A stretch of 64,000 nt of DNA from Leptoclinus maculatus (taxonomy: Eukaryota; Chordata; Actinopteri; Perciformes; Stichaeidae). The translations under genes were made by a program, and so were the position numbers. The notes below the pieces were generated by a model. It saw nothing but the letters and a program-made list of their open reading frames with translations, searched no databases and was not told where the DNA came from. The stretch is taken from contig JAVDOI010000003.1 in assembly GCA_032191485.1 (NCBI GenBank), forward strand, positions 19,108,149 through 19,172,148, read 5' to 3'. Of this stretch, positions 14,501 through 27,049 are shown one piece after another; the stretch's first letter is position 1, and every line of letters begins with the position of its first letter.

Positions 14501-17500
14501 TGTGGAAACAACCGGCCTCGAGAGGAGCACCCACTCCATATGTAGGTGTAAATTGCTCATTCTAACTCAAAAACAACAAAGTTTATTTTCAGGTGATTAG
14601 ACACCAAAGAAAACACACCTAATAATATTATATTCCATTTCTGCCCATAAATCCCCCTAAATGTTACACGCTGTTCCTTTAATTAAGCGTTAAGATGCGA
14701 TAAGAATCTCTGCTGCTGGCTAAAGTGATGCCCAAGTTCTCAGAGCATGCCTTTCAGTGAAACATAATTTACATTCCGCCTCAAACAAAACTTGTTTCTT
14801 AACTTGGAAGAACATTCTTGTTGTATGAACGTTGACCCAGGCTTCGCTTAAGCGAGTAACTGTTTGAGCAAAGACGTGTCAGTGACACACAGACAATACG
14901 ACTGATATTTGTCAGACAAACGCTCTACTGTTGTCGAAGTGCATCTTTCAAATCCGGCGCTGTTTAACCTGTATGTTGGCTCGACATGTCCTGACCTGCA
15001 GACTTTTACTGAAAGAGTGAACGCAGCCGCATCCTCAAACACAGGCACTCTGACAAACCTATAAGGTAATCTGAGGTTCTGCCTCGTGACTCTTTTGTAA
15101 GATATTTGGGATTCTTCCAAGTGGAGCTTCTTTAAATACTTTTGATGCTCTTTTACAAGCGTAAAAAAAAAGACAAAAAAAACAATGGTATGCTGAAGAA
15201 CTAGACAAGGTAAAAGGTCAAAGTTGAAAAGAGGAATTTATGCATCTCACAATTGTTTTTGTTTTTTTGCGTGGAACAAGGCCAGTTTGGTGTGACCAGT
15301 ATAAAGTAAAAAGAGCATAGGTGGGTGATTGGGTTACGCTGCTGTGAGGGAGGTAGCAGGATGTCAGGGGAGCTGTGAACAGGTTACGGCCTGTCCTGCA
15401 TTTAGAGCGCTGGATCCAAGCTGACATGAAGGAATGTGTCTCCATATAGAGCGTGAAATCACTGCAATGCAATCTGCTCTGTAAGCTCAAACACGATGAC
15501 CAAAAGATGAAAAAGAATAGTCTCGATTTGAGCTCAAATTTAAGTTTTAAGTAGGAATATTGTGACTGTGGTCGTTAAATTCCAGGTATGTTGAAAGAGA
15601 ACAATAAACAGACGGCAGTGTGAGATTTTGAACATATGTTTCTCAAAGATTCAGGCCTGGATTCGTTAAACTTAAAGTTTATGGATGTCTTCACAACATG
15701 TTATTTGAGTTGGATTTATTCATTCGCTGTTGTCATTTGTAGAATTCCTGTTTTCATTAAATACGGTTAAAACATATAAAAAATTCCACTGACACTTTCA
15801 CAGTTGCATAAGCAGATATATACTATATTTACTATATTGTATACTCAGAGTTTCACCACAAATACTACAAACGGGGTACTAGCTTCATAGGAACATTTTA
15901 CAAAAATCTCACAACTTGAAACATGAACATTTTCTGCAAGTTGAGTTCATGTTTTGAACGCTTCATCAGAACAGGTTGCAGGAGTGATACAGCACTTAAA
16001 TCATGTGATCGCTAGTAAGTGGACTTTAAGAAAATGTTTTAATGTCTACATTGGACAGTTTACGTACGTTTTCTTTCTGTATGTTAATTCTATATGTACA
16101 AAACAAAGGCCTATAGGTACGTTTAGCTTCACATTTCACCAACATTATGAATATAATTAAGCCTTTAACAGCCTCAAAATTCACATGAAGTATAAAGCAT
16201 TCGCATCATTTCAGTAGCTTCTTCGACACATCAGACAATAGGTTTTGTTATGACAGGAAATCTCTTTTTAATAAACAAAGCCAGAACAGTAGTGATTCAG
16301 TGTAAAAGTTGCTCTTTCCATCAGACAGGAAGGGAATCCTTGGAGGAGACGAACAGCAGCCATCGTGGCGTGAACCCTCCTGACCTCGGCTGCCTGAGAC
16401 TCCACCTCTCACCTCCTGACTGACCCTCAGCGGCTGCTGTGGAGTCAATTGTGGTATCAGAGGGCTGGAGGCGAACCCCTTTAGTCAGGAGAAATGAATT
16501 TTCCGCATGCAGCAGGAGGAATGTCACGGTCCAGACAGTCCGGAGTTGCCCCATGGGAGTTTAGGAATTCGGGCACCTGTGAAATTCCCTTTAGTCTCTT
16601 CAGGGGAGGCGTCAACCCTCCTAATTCTCTACCTCCAGTAGAGAACAGGGAGATGTTTGATTTGTCTTTCATGCGAGTGAAAGACAAATCAATGAGGTTT
16701 TCTGCATGTGTTTGGTGTTCAGCAGCTGTAAAAACCACCTTCTCACCATCTGTTTGTAGTTTTTCTCTCTCAGTTTAAAATGGATGTGAATTACTTTCAG
16801 CGAACAGCGACGGAATGTAACGCAGGAAGAGTTGAGTTAAGTTTTCATCACCATGTATCACAAACTAGCTGCAGCCATGCTAGCAGCTCTGTGAGGCTGT
16901 ATATGTAGGGTTAGCCTTTCAATTAGCCTGTGAACAGCTTATGCTAATGATTAGCATACACATATCCCAGCCTTGCATATAAACTCTTAATTTCTATTTC
17001 GCTTGAAATCACAAATGTGCACCTCTGGAACAGTTTCAAAAGAGAACAAATGTAAGTATGTGTCCATCAATAAAATGTAAGTGAGTGTAAATGAATGAAC
17101 GTGTGAGACGTGATGAAAGGCACAAGTGTTACATAAAACACACGGGATCTTTTAAAACACCTTATAAACCACATCAAACATCATAGCAGAGTTTTATCGC
17201 CCTCAGACTACAATAGTTTTTTTCATATTAGAACAGTGGCTGGAATTTAAAGAGGAGAGTCTGTGAACTTCACAGGACGACCAAGCTGGACCCTTTTGAT
17301 GTGCTGCACAGTCGAATCAGTGTCAACTGTGCCTGCAGCCCGGACAACGTGTTGGTGTCACATTTCATAATCTGTGTGTGCAAAACCTTTGAAGCAGCGT
17401 GGCTCCACTTCATGAATGACAACAGAGAAAGAAAAGGTCTCTGCAGAAACAGTTCAATGCACTCAAACACAACCAACGGACGGCTGCTTTTAGAGGGGGG

Positions 17501-18237
17501 AAAAAAGCTCTAAAAACCTGCTGTACACTACCTGCTCAGCAACAAACTGGTGAACATACTGTAGTGGAGCATTTAGCAGCTCAAGAGCCAGATGTTTCGC
17601 TCAGGAGTTGGTGGAGACCAAAAACAGAGCTACAAGGAGAGCCGCCATTATTTGCTAAGATGTTCACCATATCAAGAATATAGTTCAAATATACTGCAGT
17701 ATTTACAGCTTGTTGCACTAACCACAAATCAAATGGTGCAGGTATGAATCTGGTGAAAAATTGCACCGTTTTTTTGCACTTTGTCCAGGGTAGAAGATTA
17801 AAGAGGACGCTATGATCTATGAAACCAGAAAAGTTGGTGGTGATGAACAAATATTGAAAGAACAGCAGTAGCTGTGGTGAGAGATGAAAGCAGCTGTTGG
17901 GAGTGTGAACATTTAACAACTGTTTGACTTAACATCATAAATCATTTAGTCGACCACAAGACAAGTACAGAGACAAACAACTAGAAGAGTAAACAGACGT
18001 TTTGTTTTTTTACAAAAGGAGAGTCATGTGAGCACTTTCAGTTGCTGCACCGAAGGTTCGTATTGCAAAGTTTCAGGCAGGAATATTTTTCAAACTTAAA
18101 AAAAATCTTTCCCCGCTGCAGTCACACTGTGCTTATAGCAGAGAGATGTGAGAACACAGTCTGTACAGTATCCTACAGTGTTATATCATCCATAATGTTT
18201 GGCTGAATCATTGTCCTGGAGCTGCACATTCACTTGT
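11561..18237. other. Non-coding stretch with scattered repeat pieces
   Basis: No gene is recognised. It holds the dispersed repeat at 12507-12790, poly-C at about 14420-14440, a partial repeat near 14595-14685, and a repeat-like block at about 17515-17660. Open frames up to about 127 codons (for example 12798-13181) have no family likeness and lie in AT-rich sequence. Confidence 0.45.
12507..12790. repeat. Dispersed teleost repeat (GATGTCACCCATTGGTTTCT family)
   Basis: The segment includes GATGTCACCCATTGGTTTCT, CGTTTTGAAGCCTTGAG and GCCGTCGCCATCTTG, a phrase series I recognise as interspersed in many fish genomes. An open frame at 12519-12740 is a by-product. Confidence 0.45.
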
Positions 18238-18460
18238 CATACTGGTGGAAAGTACATTTACTCAAGTACTGTACTTCGGACCACGTTTGAGGTATTTTGA
18301 GTATTTCCTTTTTATGCTACTTCATACTTTTTACTCTACTACATTTCAGAAGCAAACATTGTACTTTTTACGCTATTTCATTTATTTGATAGTTGGACTA
18401 ACTAGCTGTATAGCCTATAAAATTGAATAAATCTTTTCGCGGTTCAATCGGTGTCTTTTC
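18238..18460. repeat. Dispersed teleost repeat (CTCAAGTACTGTACTT family)
   Basis: It begins CTGGTGGAAAGTACATTTAC and continues TCAAGTACTGTACTT, TACTTCATACTTTTTACTC and so on. Related pieces occur at about 21122-21355, 23695-23835, 26335-26435 and, on the other strand, 56335-56450. The family is rich in GTACTT words. The real extent of this copy may reach about 18790. Confidence 0.55.
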
Positions 18461-19988
18461 CTCGTAATACTTCGGCTGTCTATGACTCGTTAGGAGTTCC
18501 ACCAAAGCGACATTTCCCCTGTAAACTTAATTTTAATAACTGTTCAAATGATCCAACATTTCACTAAAAATCAAAGATTAGAGAAAAGTCCCAAAACTGA
18601 TATGTGAGATATTGTATAAAACCTTAATTGTCTTCTTTCCTCTCCCATTAATCATCTCACGACCCACTGGACTAAACTTTTACAGCATAACGAGTAGTTT
18701 TGCTTTTGATTACATTTTGCTGATTAAACTTTTCCAGGATTGAAAATGCAGGACTTTTGCTTGTAAATAATATTGTACTTAAACTGAATAGCTTGCTAAC
18801 TGCCACCTGATTAACATAATCCTCCAAAGGACATCAGTTTGAAACACCTACCGACTGATTAACCGAGAGACGCCACGTCCTTCAGCAGACAACCATGACT
18901 CGAAAGATTTAAAGACGACGTCGTGACCCATTCTCGTGTTCGCACAGGGTTCAATCCATACTTGATGGGTGGGAAGTAATGAACATGTCACAAGACAGAA
19001 TGGGTTAATTTTAATATTCATCAGCTGACCGCTTGCAGTAGAGCTCAGACAACATGAAACATGAGCGCAGCCTCTGATAAGTTCATTACTGAGGTGAGTT
19101 AAGGCTTGTTCGTCCCCTGAATTATGATTAGGAGGTCATAAAATCTGTCCTCCCTCGTGGTCAGGGACGACTGATTCCCAATGTCCTTTTTTTCTTCTGT
19201 GGACTCCAACCTCCCTTCAAAGTCAGACAGCCTCAGCTTGTCGGCCAGTGGACATTTTAACATAATATTATTGTAATCACATTTCATCCTGTGTAGTCTA
19301 TCTCACAGTATCCTGCTCAGACTCACCGTGGCTCCAGTGCAGCGTAAACCTCAGATATTATTCTGTGTTTTGTTTATTTACCTTGGAAACGGTAGTTTGA
19401 CAAATAAGGTTGACTTGTGATTTGATATTTAACCAGCTTGTCCCAGATCTTTCAACTGCATCTCATGGTCTCCATCAGCACAGGGAAGAAACATTATACG
19501 TAACACTTTTAAGAAAAACATTTATTTATTTACGATACTATGCATTTGTGACCTGAGTGTGAAAGAGCGATGGTGTGCAGTGTGATTAATCAGATTTTTG
19601 ACAGCTGACAGCAGTTTGTGTTGCTGTCGAATGACCCAGCGTGAAGTGTTTCTGGTTCACATGCAGCGAAGGACTCTTTAAGCATGAGCCCCTCAGAGGT
19701 TAATTACATTATCTGACCTCAGATCTGCTGACTATCTGCTAAATAATCACCGTAAAGACACAAGTGACAGAAAAGGACACAGGCAGTGTCTTCTGATGCG
19801 CAGGGGGTCAACAAGTTATGGATTTTAAACATCCGATAGAGTCACATGAACCCCTCTATTGTTCCTGAGCCTTCCACTAAAAATACATGTTGACAAACAC
19901 CAGTCCTGCAATTAAAGGGCCTCTGAGACACAGTGACTGCTGACGAAGTTCAGTAATTGTTCCCCTGTCATATAAACCTTGTAATTAC

Positions 19989-20081
19989 CTCATGGTGATG
20001 AAGGCATCTTCTCTCCGCGATGATGTCCGGACTGTGCAGGAATAGTCCCTCCTCCGCCAACAGCTGCAGCTCTGGAGTCAT
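19989..20081 (-). other. Weak candidate first coding exon (31 codons)
   Basis: On the minus strand an ATG at 20081 in fair initiation context (CAGGACC before it) opens 31 codons, beginning MTPELQLLAEEGLFLHSPDI, that run exactly to GAG followed by a GTAATT donor. The segment is GC-rich compared with its surroundings, as first exons often are. I do not recognise the peptide and found no convincing second exon at lower coordinates. Confidence 0.25.
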
Positions 20082-21456
20082 GGTCCTGCTCTGCGACTCG
20101 AGCCCTTTCCCTGACAATATGTCTCAAACGTAAACAGGAAGTGGGAGCTGCATGGCAGAAATTGCGCCAGGAAGTGTGTTGTGAAGGGTTAGGGGAAGTG
20201 TCGAGGCCACCTTGATGAGGTTGGGATCAGAGGATTTGGTTGTTCTACATGCTGGATAAGTGGGTAATAGAGATGTTGTTATAGTCGTTTATTCTTTTGA
20301 ACATCATCTAAAGAGACGTGGATTGTTAGAGAAATGGTCTCTGCATCGACCTGATTGATATTTGTTGCAGCAGCAGGTTACAGAGGAGGTTTTATATCTG
20401 GAAGGTTGCCAGTTTGGATGTACTAAAAGATCCTGGCAAGTCTTTTTACCCTAAATGAATGTACCTAATACTCTCACATTTAATGAGATAAGTCCTGTGC
20501 ATGTACACTTTGCTGGCACTCATTTTTTATATTAACATCTCTTTTACAACATACTGTCAGATCTGTGTAATCTGCGATAGCAGCGAGTTAGTATAAAGCT
20601 TTTGTTTGACTAAACAATAATAACCTGTCACAACTGGTTAGAGGAAACGCTTTGATGTCACATCTGACTGTGCAACCATAATACCGCCACATGCATGCCG
20701 ATGACACAAAGCGCTTAGGGGCATCGCTACTAATGTCCCGTATTATGCAACCGCTGTAACTGGTGCTCATGAATAACAAATATCCATACTGTGACATTTT
20801 GTTTCTGCAGCAGTGAAGTAAGTTTGTTTTCATTACCATATGATGATCTGCTGCACACAGTTTAACTCATATAAACTCAATCTGAAAGGAAACATGTTAA
20901 CCCTGACCGACAGCAGAGACTTAACCCTCACAGAGTCTTGCCAGGCTCGATGCTCCAGGCTCTGACCCGGCTGTTATCTGGCTGTTTGTAGTGAGCTGCT
21001 GTTCTTCAAGAGCCTCAGATATCAGCCTTTAATGGGTCGGACATGCGGCTTCTGTCAAACTGAGACAGTGTCCGTCTCTAAATCAGCTTTGAAGACTCCC
21101 AGATACCTGACAGGACCTCACCAGAGATGGAAAGTAACCAAGTACTGTACAAGTTCACACTTTTACTTGCAACAGAGTAAAACACTTTATATATAAAGTT
21201 TCAGAACTTCAGATCTTTCCTACCCCATTAATCATCTCACACCCCCGTTCTAAAGTAAAGATTGTGACTTATACTTGTAATTAAATATTTATACAATCTT
21301 TTATTAACACTTTTACTTCAGTAAAGGATCTGAGTACTTCTTACACCACTGGAGCGAACAGCATGACAAACGAGGATTAATTTGCAGCTTAAAGTTATCA
21401 CTCGTCACATTTTAGGCTCTGACAAATGTAAACCCACATCCCGTCCCTTCCTTCCT

Positions 21457-21508
<52 letters not shown>

Positions 21509-24500
21509 CCAAGCTCATTCTGCTGACCTGAGATAACGTTGAAACTGGTGGGTGTGTTTCATGTGTTAGTTTGGGGTCTTTTTAGGATCGGATGTGTGTT
21601 TCGCATCAGGTGACGCACTCTAAAACAAACCGTAAGATCCATGGAAACGGCTGCACCGCTCATTGAGTTCAGTCTAAAGTTTTGAGATTTGAGTAAACCT
21701 CCTCCTGACCAGAGGACTTCTGTCTTCACACCGATGCAAACCACAAAGCTCATACATAAACATGAAGCCCAATAAATGTGTTGTATCTCCAACGATAACA
21801 AATGTATTTATTAGGTTTTATTTATGAGCAGCTCTTGATTAAACAAGTTGAGAAAGCCCCCTTGTTTATAGCTTATACATGCAGCTATCATTATTACATT
21901 TCTGATTCAAAGCAGGCTGTTTTAGATGGTTTTATTAAACCAGAGAAAACCTTTTTAGGGTTAGTTTCCTTTGTGCATGAGTCAGAATTTAAATGTAATA
22001 TTCTTTAAATGGACCTCAGTGTGTTTTTACCGCGTTGCTCTGATGGGATCTCTCTCTCTGCTTCGGCCCTTATCCTGAACTAGCCGACACACTGCAAACC
22101 CAGCCAGTATATTCTCCTGTGTTTATACTTCAGGGAGCATGTGCTGCTATTTTAGTATCCTGCATACAGTGAAAGAAAGACGTCTGCATCCAGGCGAAGA
22201 CAGGAGACAGGGTTTCTCTCTCTGGCATGACCACAACGGTTTCCTGAAAATGTACCTGCTGCAGACTGGAGGGGAGACACAACAACAAACCTTTGTGTTC
22301 ATTCTTTATTTCTGTTTGAGCCACCATGTAATTATCTGACCTGTGAGGAAGTGACACACAGCTCATAGATGTAAATAGGGGTGAGCAGAGGGCGGTGTTT
22401 GTGGAAGAAAAAAAATCATTTGGGTGGACTGTAATCATGGTGGAGAAACAATTAGTCACTAAACAGTCACAGTCTGATGGATGGACACATGAAGAAAGAG
22501 GTATTGTAGCTGCAATATGGCGCCAGACTTCTACATTAGTCATGAAGGTAAAAAAAAAAAGGTGAATTCAAAGGTTTCCAATTTGTTCAGATAAAAACAA
22601 TACAGTTAGCTGTTTCTTCGGAATCATTCTGCTAAGTTTGACGCATTTACAATGGAAGGGCATGTTGTTTATGTTTGATAGAGAAAATATTTGATTAATT
22701 CTACAAGTAGATTTAGACTTTCTGAATGTAATAGATGAGTTGGTCCCGGTCAAACGATGGTGTACAATATCTTTGAAACTATGAACAAACTATTAAAGAG
22801 TTGAAAATTTAAATTAGTTTAAAAACAGGGCGATTAACATGATTTTATTTGTTTGCAGTGCATGAAAGATGACTGCTGAACATATGAAGGATTTGATTAA
22901 TTATCAAGGTTTTGAACTGCATCATAATTGTTAATACATCATTTGAGACCAGCTGGACTGATCTGCTAAATGTTGTGAGTTCTTGTTCATGAGAAGGAAA
23001 GTTTTAGAAGGAACAAAACTCATTGTCCCAGTCTCCTGGTTATCTCCAGCAGCATTTCAGACTGATGAATAAATCATCGTTACAAGCCCAAACAGAGGAA
23101 TCTCAATCTCTTCATCTCCTTTATAGGTTTTAATGGTGTAACCACACGGAGGACACTGAGGGGACACAGCAGCTCAGAGAACAAGTGTTGCCTTGTTGAA
23201 CGCTCAAACTCGCACCTCGCTGGCGTCCAGTAGCTCGGTGAGCGAGGCAGGATCACATAACACTGCCTTGTTTTTCTCATGGATTTTTGTGGTTTGAGGA
23301 AAAACCCTCTTGGCCACTGGCCCGAGGACTTAAATAATACTTTTTTTAAAAAGACCTCAATCCAAAAAGGTCTCTGCCTCGTCCTGCATACTGAAGAGTC
23401 GCTCGATTCTTATATAATACAACTTTCAAGCAGATAAGGCATTTTGCCAATCAAAATTCATCATTTCTTGGAGTACGTCCCCCCCCCCCCTCCATTACCA
23501 TTATGAGATTTAACAAAACATGAAGTTGCCAAAATGGAAATCCAATTGATTTACGATGAGAAACAGATGGATTTGGAAACAGGAGTGTGGGAAAGCAGGC
23601 TGCACACCGCTGAGGTGGAAAATATGACAGCAGATAGAAGACTCTCAGGTCATGTCTCGACCACAGACGGTGGTGGACAGTAACCACGTACAAGTATGCA
23701 ACTACTGCACATCAGTACAGTTTTAAGGTACTTTACTTTGTACTTTACATTGTATGCTTCTTTGTACTTCTACTCTTCTACATTTGGAGATAAATGTTAC
23801 TCCACAACATTGATCTGTAGCTATATTGTTACTTTCATGTCAAATGCATTAAAGAACCAACAAGTTGAACATTAATTGTGCTGCATTCCACTGATTCCTG
23901 GTATTGTGCGTGCTGGCTCACTGATAGTTTACTGGAACACTCAAAGGACCGGAGCCATCGTTAACATTATCGTTTTCACCTGTGCTTTTCTGTGTCTGCT
24001 GCAAGAGAAGGTCTGTAGATTAAAGGACCAGCACCTGCACAGGTGTTTTCAGTTATGTGGCTGATTAGACCTGCACAGGTAAGAGAGGAAAACTGGCAGG
24101 AGCTCTCCAAAGATAACGCAGTGTCTTTTCGCTTCCCCGTATGTAACTTAAAAGCTGTTAAATAAGTTGTATATTCTGTATCCTTCTGTACCCAATACAT
24201 ATTTTTTATGGTGGCACCATTCCATCAAACAAACAAATATTGTATTATAATATATTGTTCGTCTTATAGAAATGTTCACAAAATTCAGGACATATTTGGT
24301 AACTTTGGAAACTAGGATTTAATTAAAAACATTCTGTGGGTTCATGGTTTTTTAAGAAATTATTAGAATTGCATGCATTTGGACGACATGCTCGTCCCAA
24401 ACAAGTGCCATTAGTCACACTTTCTCTGATCCCAACAAACTGGCTCAATGTAAATAGTGAAATGTCAGCATGCAGCTACATTTTTCCATTTTGAGAGGTC

Positions 24501-24824
24501 AGAACAACAGCACATGATTGATGTGGACACAGACAGGAAGGTGAGTGAAGGTAAATAATGAAACCCAGCACTCTGCAAGATCGTGTGCCAGTTGGCTTGA
24601 GACGGATCTGCAGCAGCAAATAAATGTATAGTTTATATAAACGGCTCGGTTTATAGTGCAGCAATGGCGGTGGTAGACTGGAACTTTAACAATGTTGAAT
24701 GTTTTTAAGGTTTAAAATTGTACTCATAAATCACAGAAACAACCTTTTCATCTTTCATTTTCGACCAAATTTAGTCGATGAAGAGACGTTTTTTTCAATG
24801 ATATTTTGTTTGGTGTGATCTAAA
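20082..24824. other. Non-coding stretch
   Basis: No supported gene. It includes an (AC)n microsatellite at 21459-21506 and two pieces of the GTACTT-rich repeat family (21122-21355, 23695-23835). The longest frame (about 137 codons near 22130-22543, minus) has no recognisable domain. Confidence 0.45.
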
Positions 24825-25115
24825 GCCATGCCAGCAGCTCTGGGAGGTTGCATTTAGGCACTGTGGTAATTTAAGCTGAATGCTAAAGTTAACACGCTCA
24901 CACTGACTAATTAGAATTGTAGCAAATTTCCTCCATGCAAGTCTCGCCAAAATATTTCACTCTGAACCACCAACATCAACCTCATGGTGGCGCTAGAGTT
25001 AAAGTCAGGAGATCACCAAAGTCAGCAAGATTCATTGTTTGGGATCCATGAATGTCTGAACAAAAAAGCAGTCCATGAAATATTTCAGTCTGGACCAAAG
25101 TGGTGGTCCAACGTC
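24825..25115. repeat. Dispersed teleost repeat, copy 3
   Basis: Third copy of the family at 4930-5200 and 11160-11560. It contains GCCATGCCAGCAGCTCTG, CATGGTGGCGCTAGAGTTA, GGGATCCATGAATGTCTGA and TATTTCAGTCTGGACCAAAG. It lies in the same orientation as the other copies. Confidence 0.6.
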
Positions 25116-27049
25116 TATACGGCCACGTTAGCATGGCTAACGAAGATAAAATGATTCTCTACAAATGACGCTTAATTGTGTTATTATACAGAAAACAAGT
25201 GTTCCTCCATCGCTGCAAACATTTCAAAACTTCCCTGTTAAAAGTGAAAACAAGGACAATAGAAAACGACATGGACCAGAGCGAGCTAAACGAACAAAAA
25301 CAGAAACCACTAACGCAGCAGCGGTGCCATCTGCGTTCACTTTACATTGCAGAACATAAAAACAGCCGACTGCCCATCCAGCACAGATGAATCTATGCGC
25401 CTGATAAATCAAAGCCAGGCTGCATCTGCTCAATGTTTTTGCATGTACACACATTACAATCACACTACACTGAACCATCAGAAGGGCCAGCAGCGGGTCG
25501 GTACAGCAGGGGGAATCCCTGGTGGGTGAATCCCTGGAGGGTGGAGGAGGTGGAAGATGTTTCCACCTCCTCCACCCTCCGAGAGGTTAAACTCTGCTAA
25601 ACAGAGCAGGAGCAGAAGGCCACTCAAGCTGCAAGGACTGATTAGAGATCCACTCCAGAGACCGGCTCCCCTCTTAATCCAGGGGGACAAACGCCACTCA
25701 AGAGGGTGGATGTATAGCTCCCACGGAGGAAACAGGAAGCCCCAGGAGAACAAATGAACTGTAGCTTTACATTTGCTACAACACACATTGAGTGCCACTG
25801 TAAATTTCCTGTCACCTGCTCCATAAAGTGCAGCGCTGTGATTAACTGGTAGCCCGGTACCTGCTTTATTCTTTTTAATCTTCTACTCTTTTGAATCCTA
25901 TTTAAATGTCTTATGTTGCCTGATGTTTCTTCTCTTAATGCCTTTTCATGTCTTATGTAAAAGCACTTTGAATTGCTTTGTTGTTGAAACTTGCAACACA
26001 ATAAACTTGCCTTCCAGTTTACTGTATTGTTTCTAGTTTGAACATCAACTAAAAAGAGTGCAAGAGTGACATCTGCTGGCACAGACTATTGTCCTGTCTT
26101 TAAAATTCTGAATGATCAAACTTACATTGTTACACCTGCTTACAACTTAATGAAAGTCATGTTTATAAAACAAAATCTGAATTTGAGTTTACGAGCAGTT
26201 ACAACAGTAAAATACTGCCGACACAGTGATGCATCAATGTTGGATACAATCTAATAATATCATGTAGCTTGAATAATTGTCATATTTAAAAATATGTATT
26301 AGTATGGCAGTTCATTTTTCTTACATACTTTTTCCTAAGTAGGATTTAATTGCAGGACTTTTACTTGGGGTACTGTTACATTGTCTTCTTAGTATTTTCA
26401 TCTGAATACTTCTCCCATCACTGCTGCAGTATGTTCTGTGTACTACTATGACATGTTTTGTTTCTCCAAATATTTGATTGTTTTTCAGGATGTTTAACTA
26501 ATGTAAGCAACACAAGTGAGACTTTCTTCAGAGTTAACCGTTTATTCAAAAGAAATGTTCAAACAATAAAAGGAGCTCAGAGTAAAGAGTGAATGCTACA
26601 AGATGTTAATAACGGTCGGGTAAAAATATTACAACCTGTTTGAACCATCACCAAAATGAGTAATCAGCTTTATTTTTGGAATAAACAGCAACAAAATAAA
26701 TAAATCAAAGTCTATACCAGTCATAAGCCTGATCAAAACAGAGTGAAATGTGTATTAAAAACACTGGTCACACACACACAAGCACACACACTTCCCCTTT
26801 TTGCTTTACAAGACTGAAAAGGATACAGGCTGAGCTGAGAGTGGCATGAATATTTGAAGAATACGCATAAGAGTGATAATTTGCTCCAGATCTCAATGAG
26901 AAACCTATTAACACAAAATATCAGTCATTTAGGTTAATTTCAACACAGGTGACTGACATGGCTCTGGACACTTCTGCTGTGCCCCTGTCAGGCATTTGGT
27001 CCCTCTCACAACACAGTGAGAGCACACAAAACATAGTTCCACCTACACC
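25116..27049. other. Non-coding stretch before the LINE
   Basis: No gene is recognised. A 146-codon frame at 25642-26082 (minus) and its neighbours overlap a purine/pyrimidine-rich block and resemble no family. A GTACTT-type repeat fragment lies at about 26335-26435. The nearly reverse-complementary CCACCTCCTCCACCCTCC / GGAGGGTGGAGGAGGTGG pair at about 25535-25580 can form a hairpin. Confidence 0.4.

Noticed and set aside
22130..22543. 137-codon minus-strand frame
   Set aside because: No start context, family likeness, splice pattern or codon bias; consistent with chance in 26 kb of non-coding DNA.
25642..26082. 146-codon minus-strand frame
   Set aside because: Composition is irregular, no domain is visible, and part lies over a purine/pyrimidine-rich hairpin.
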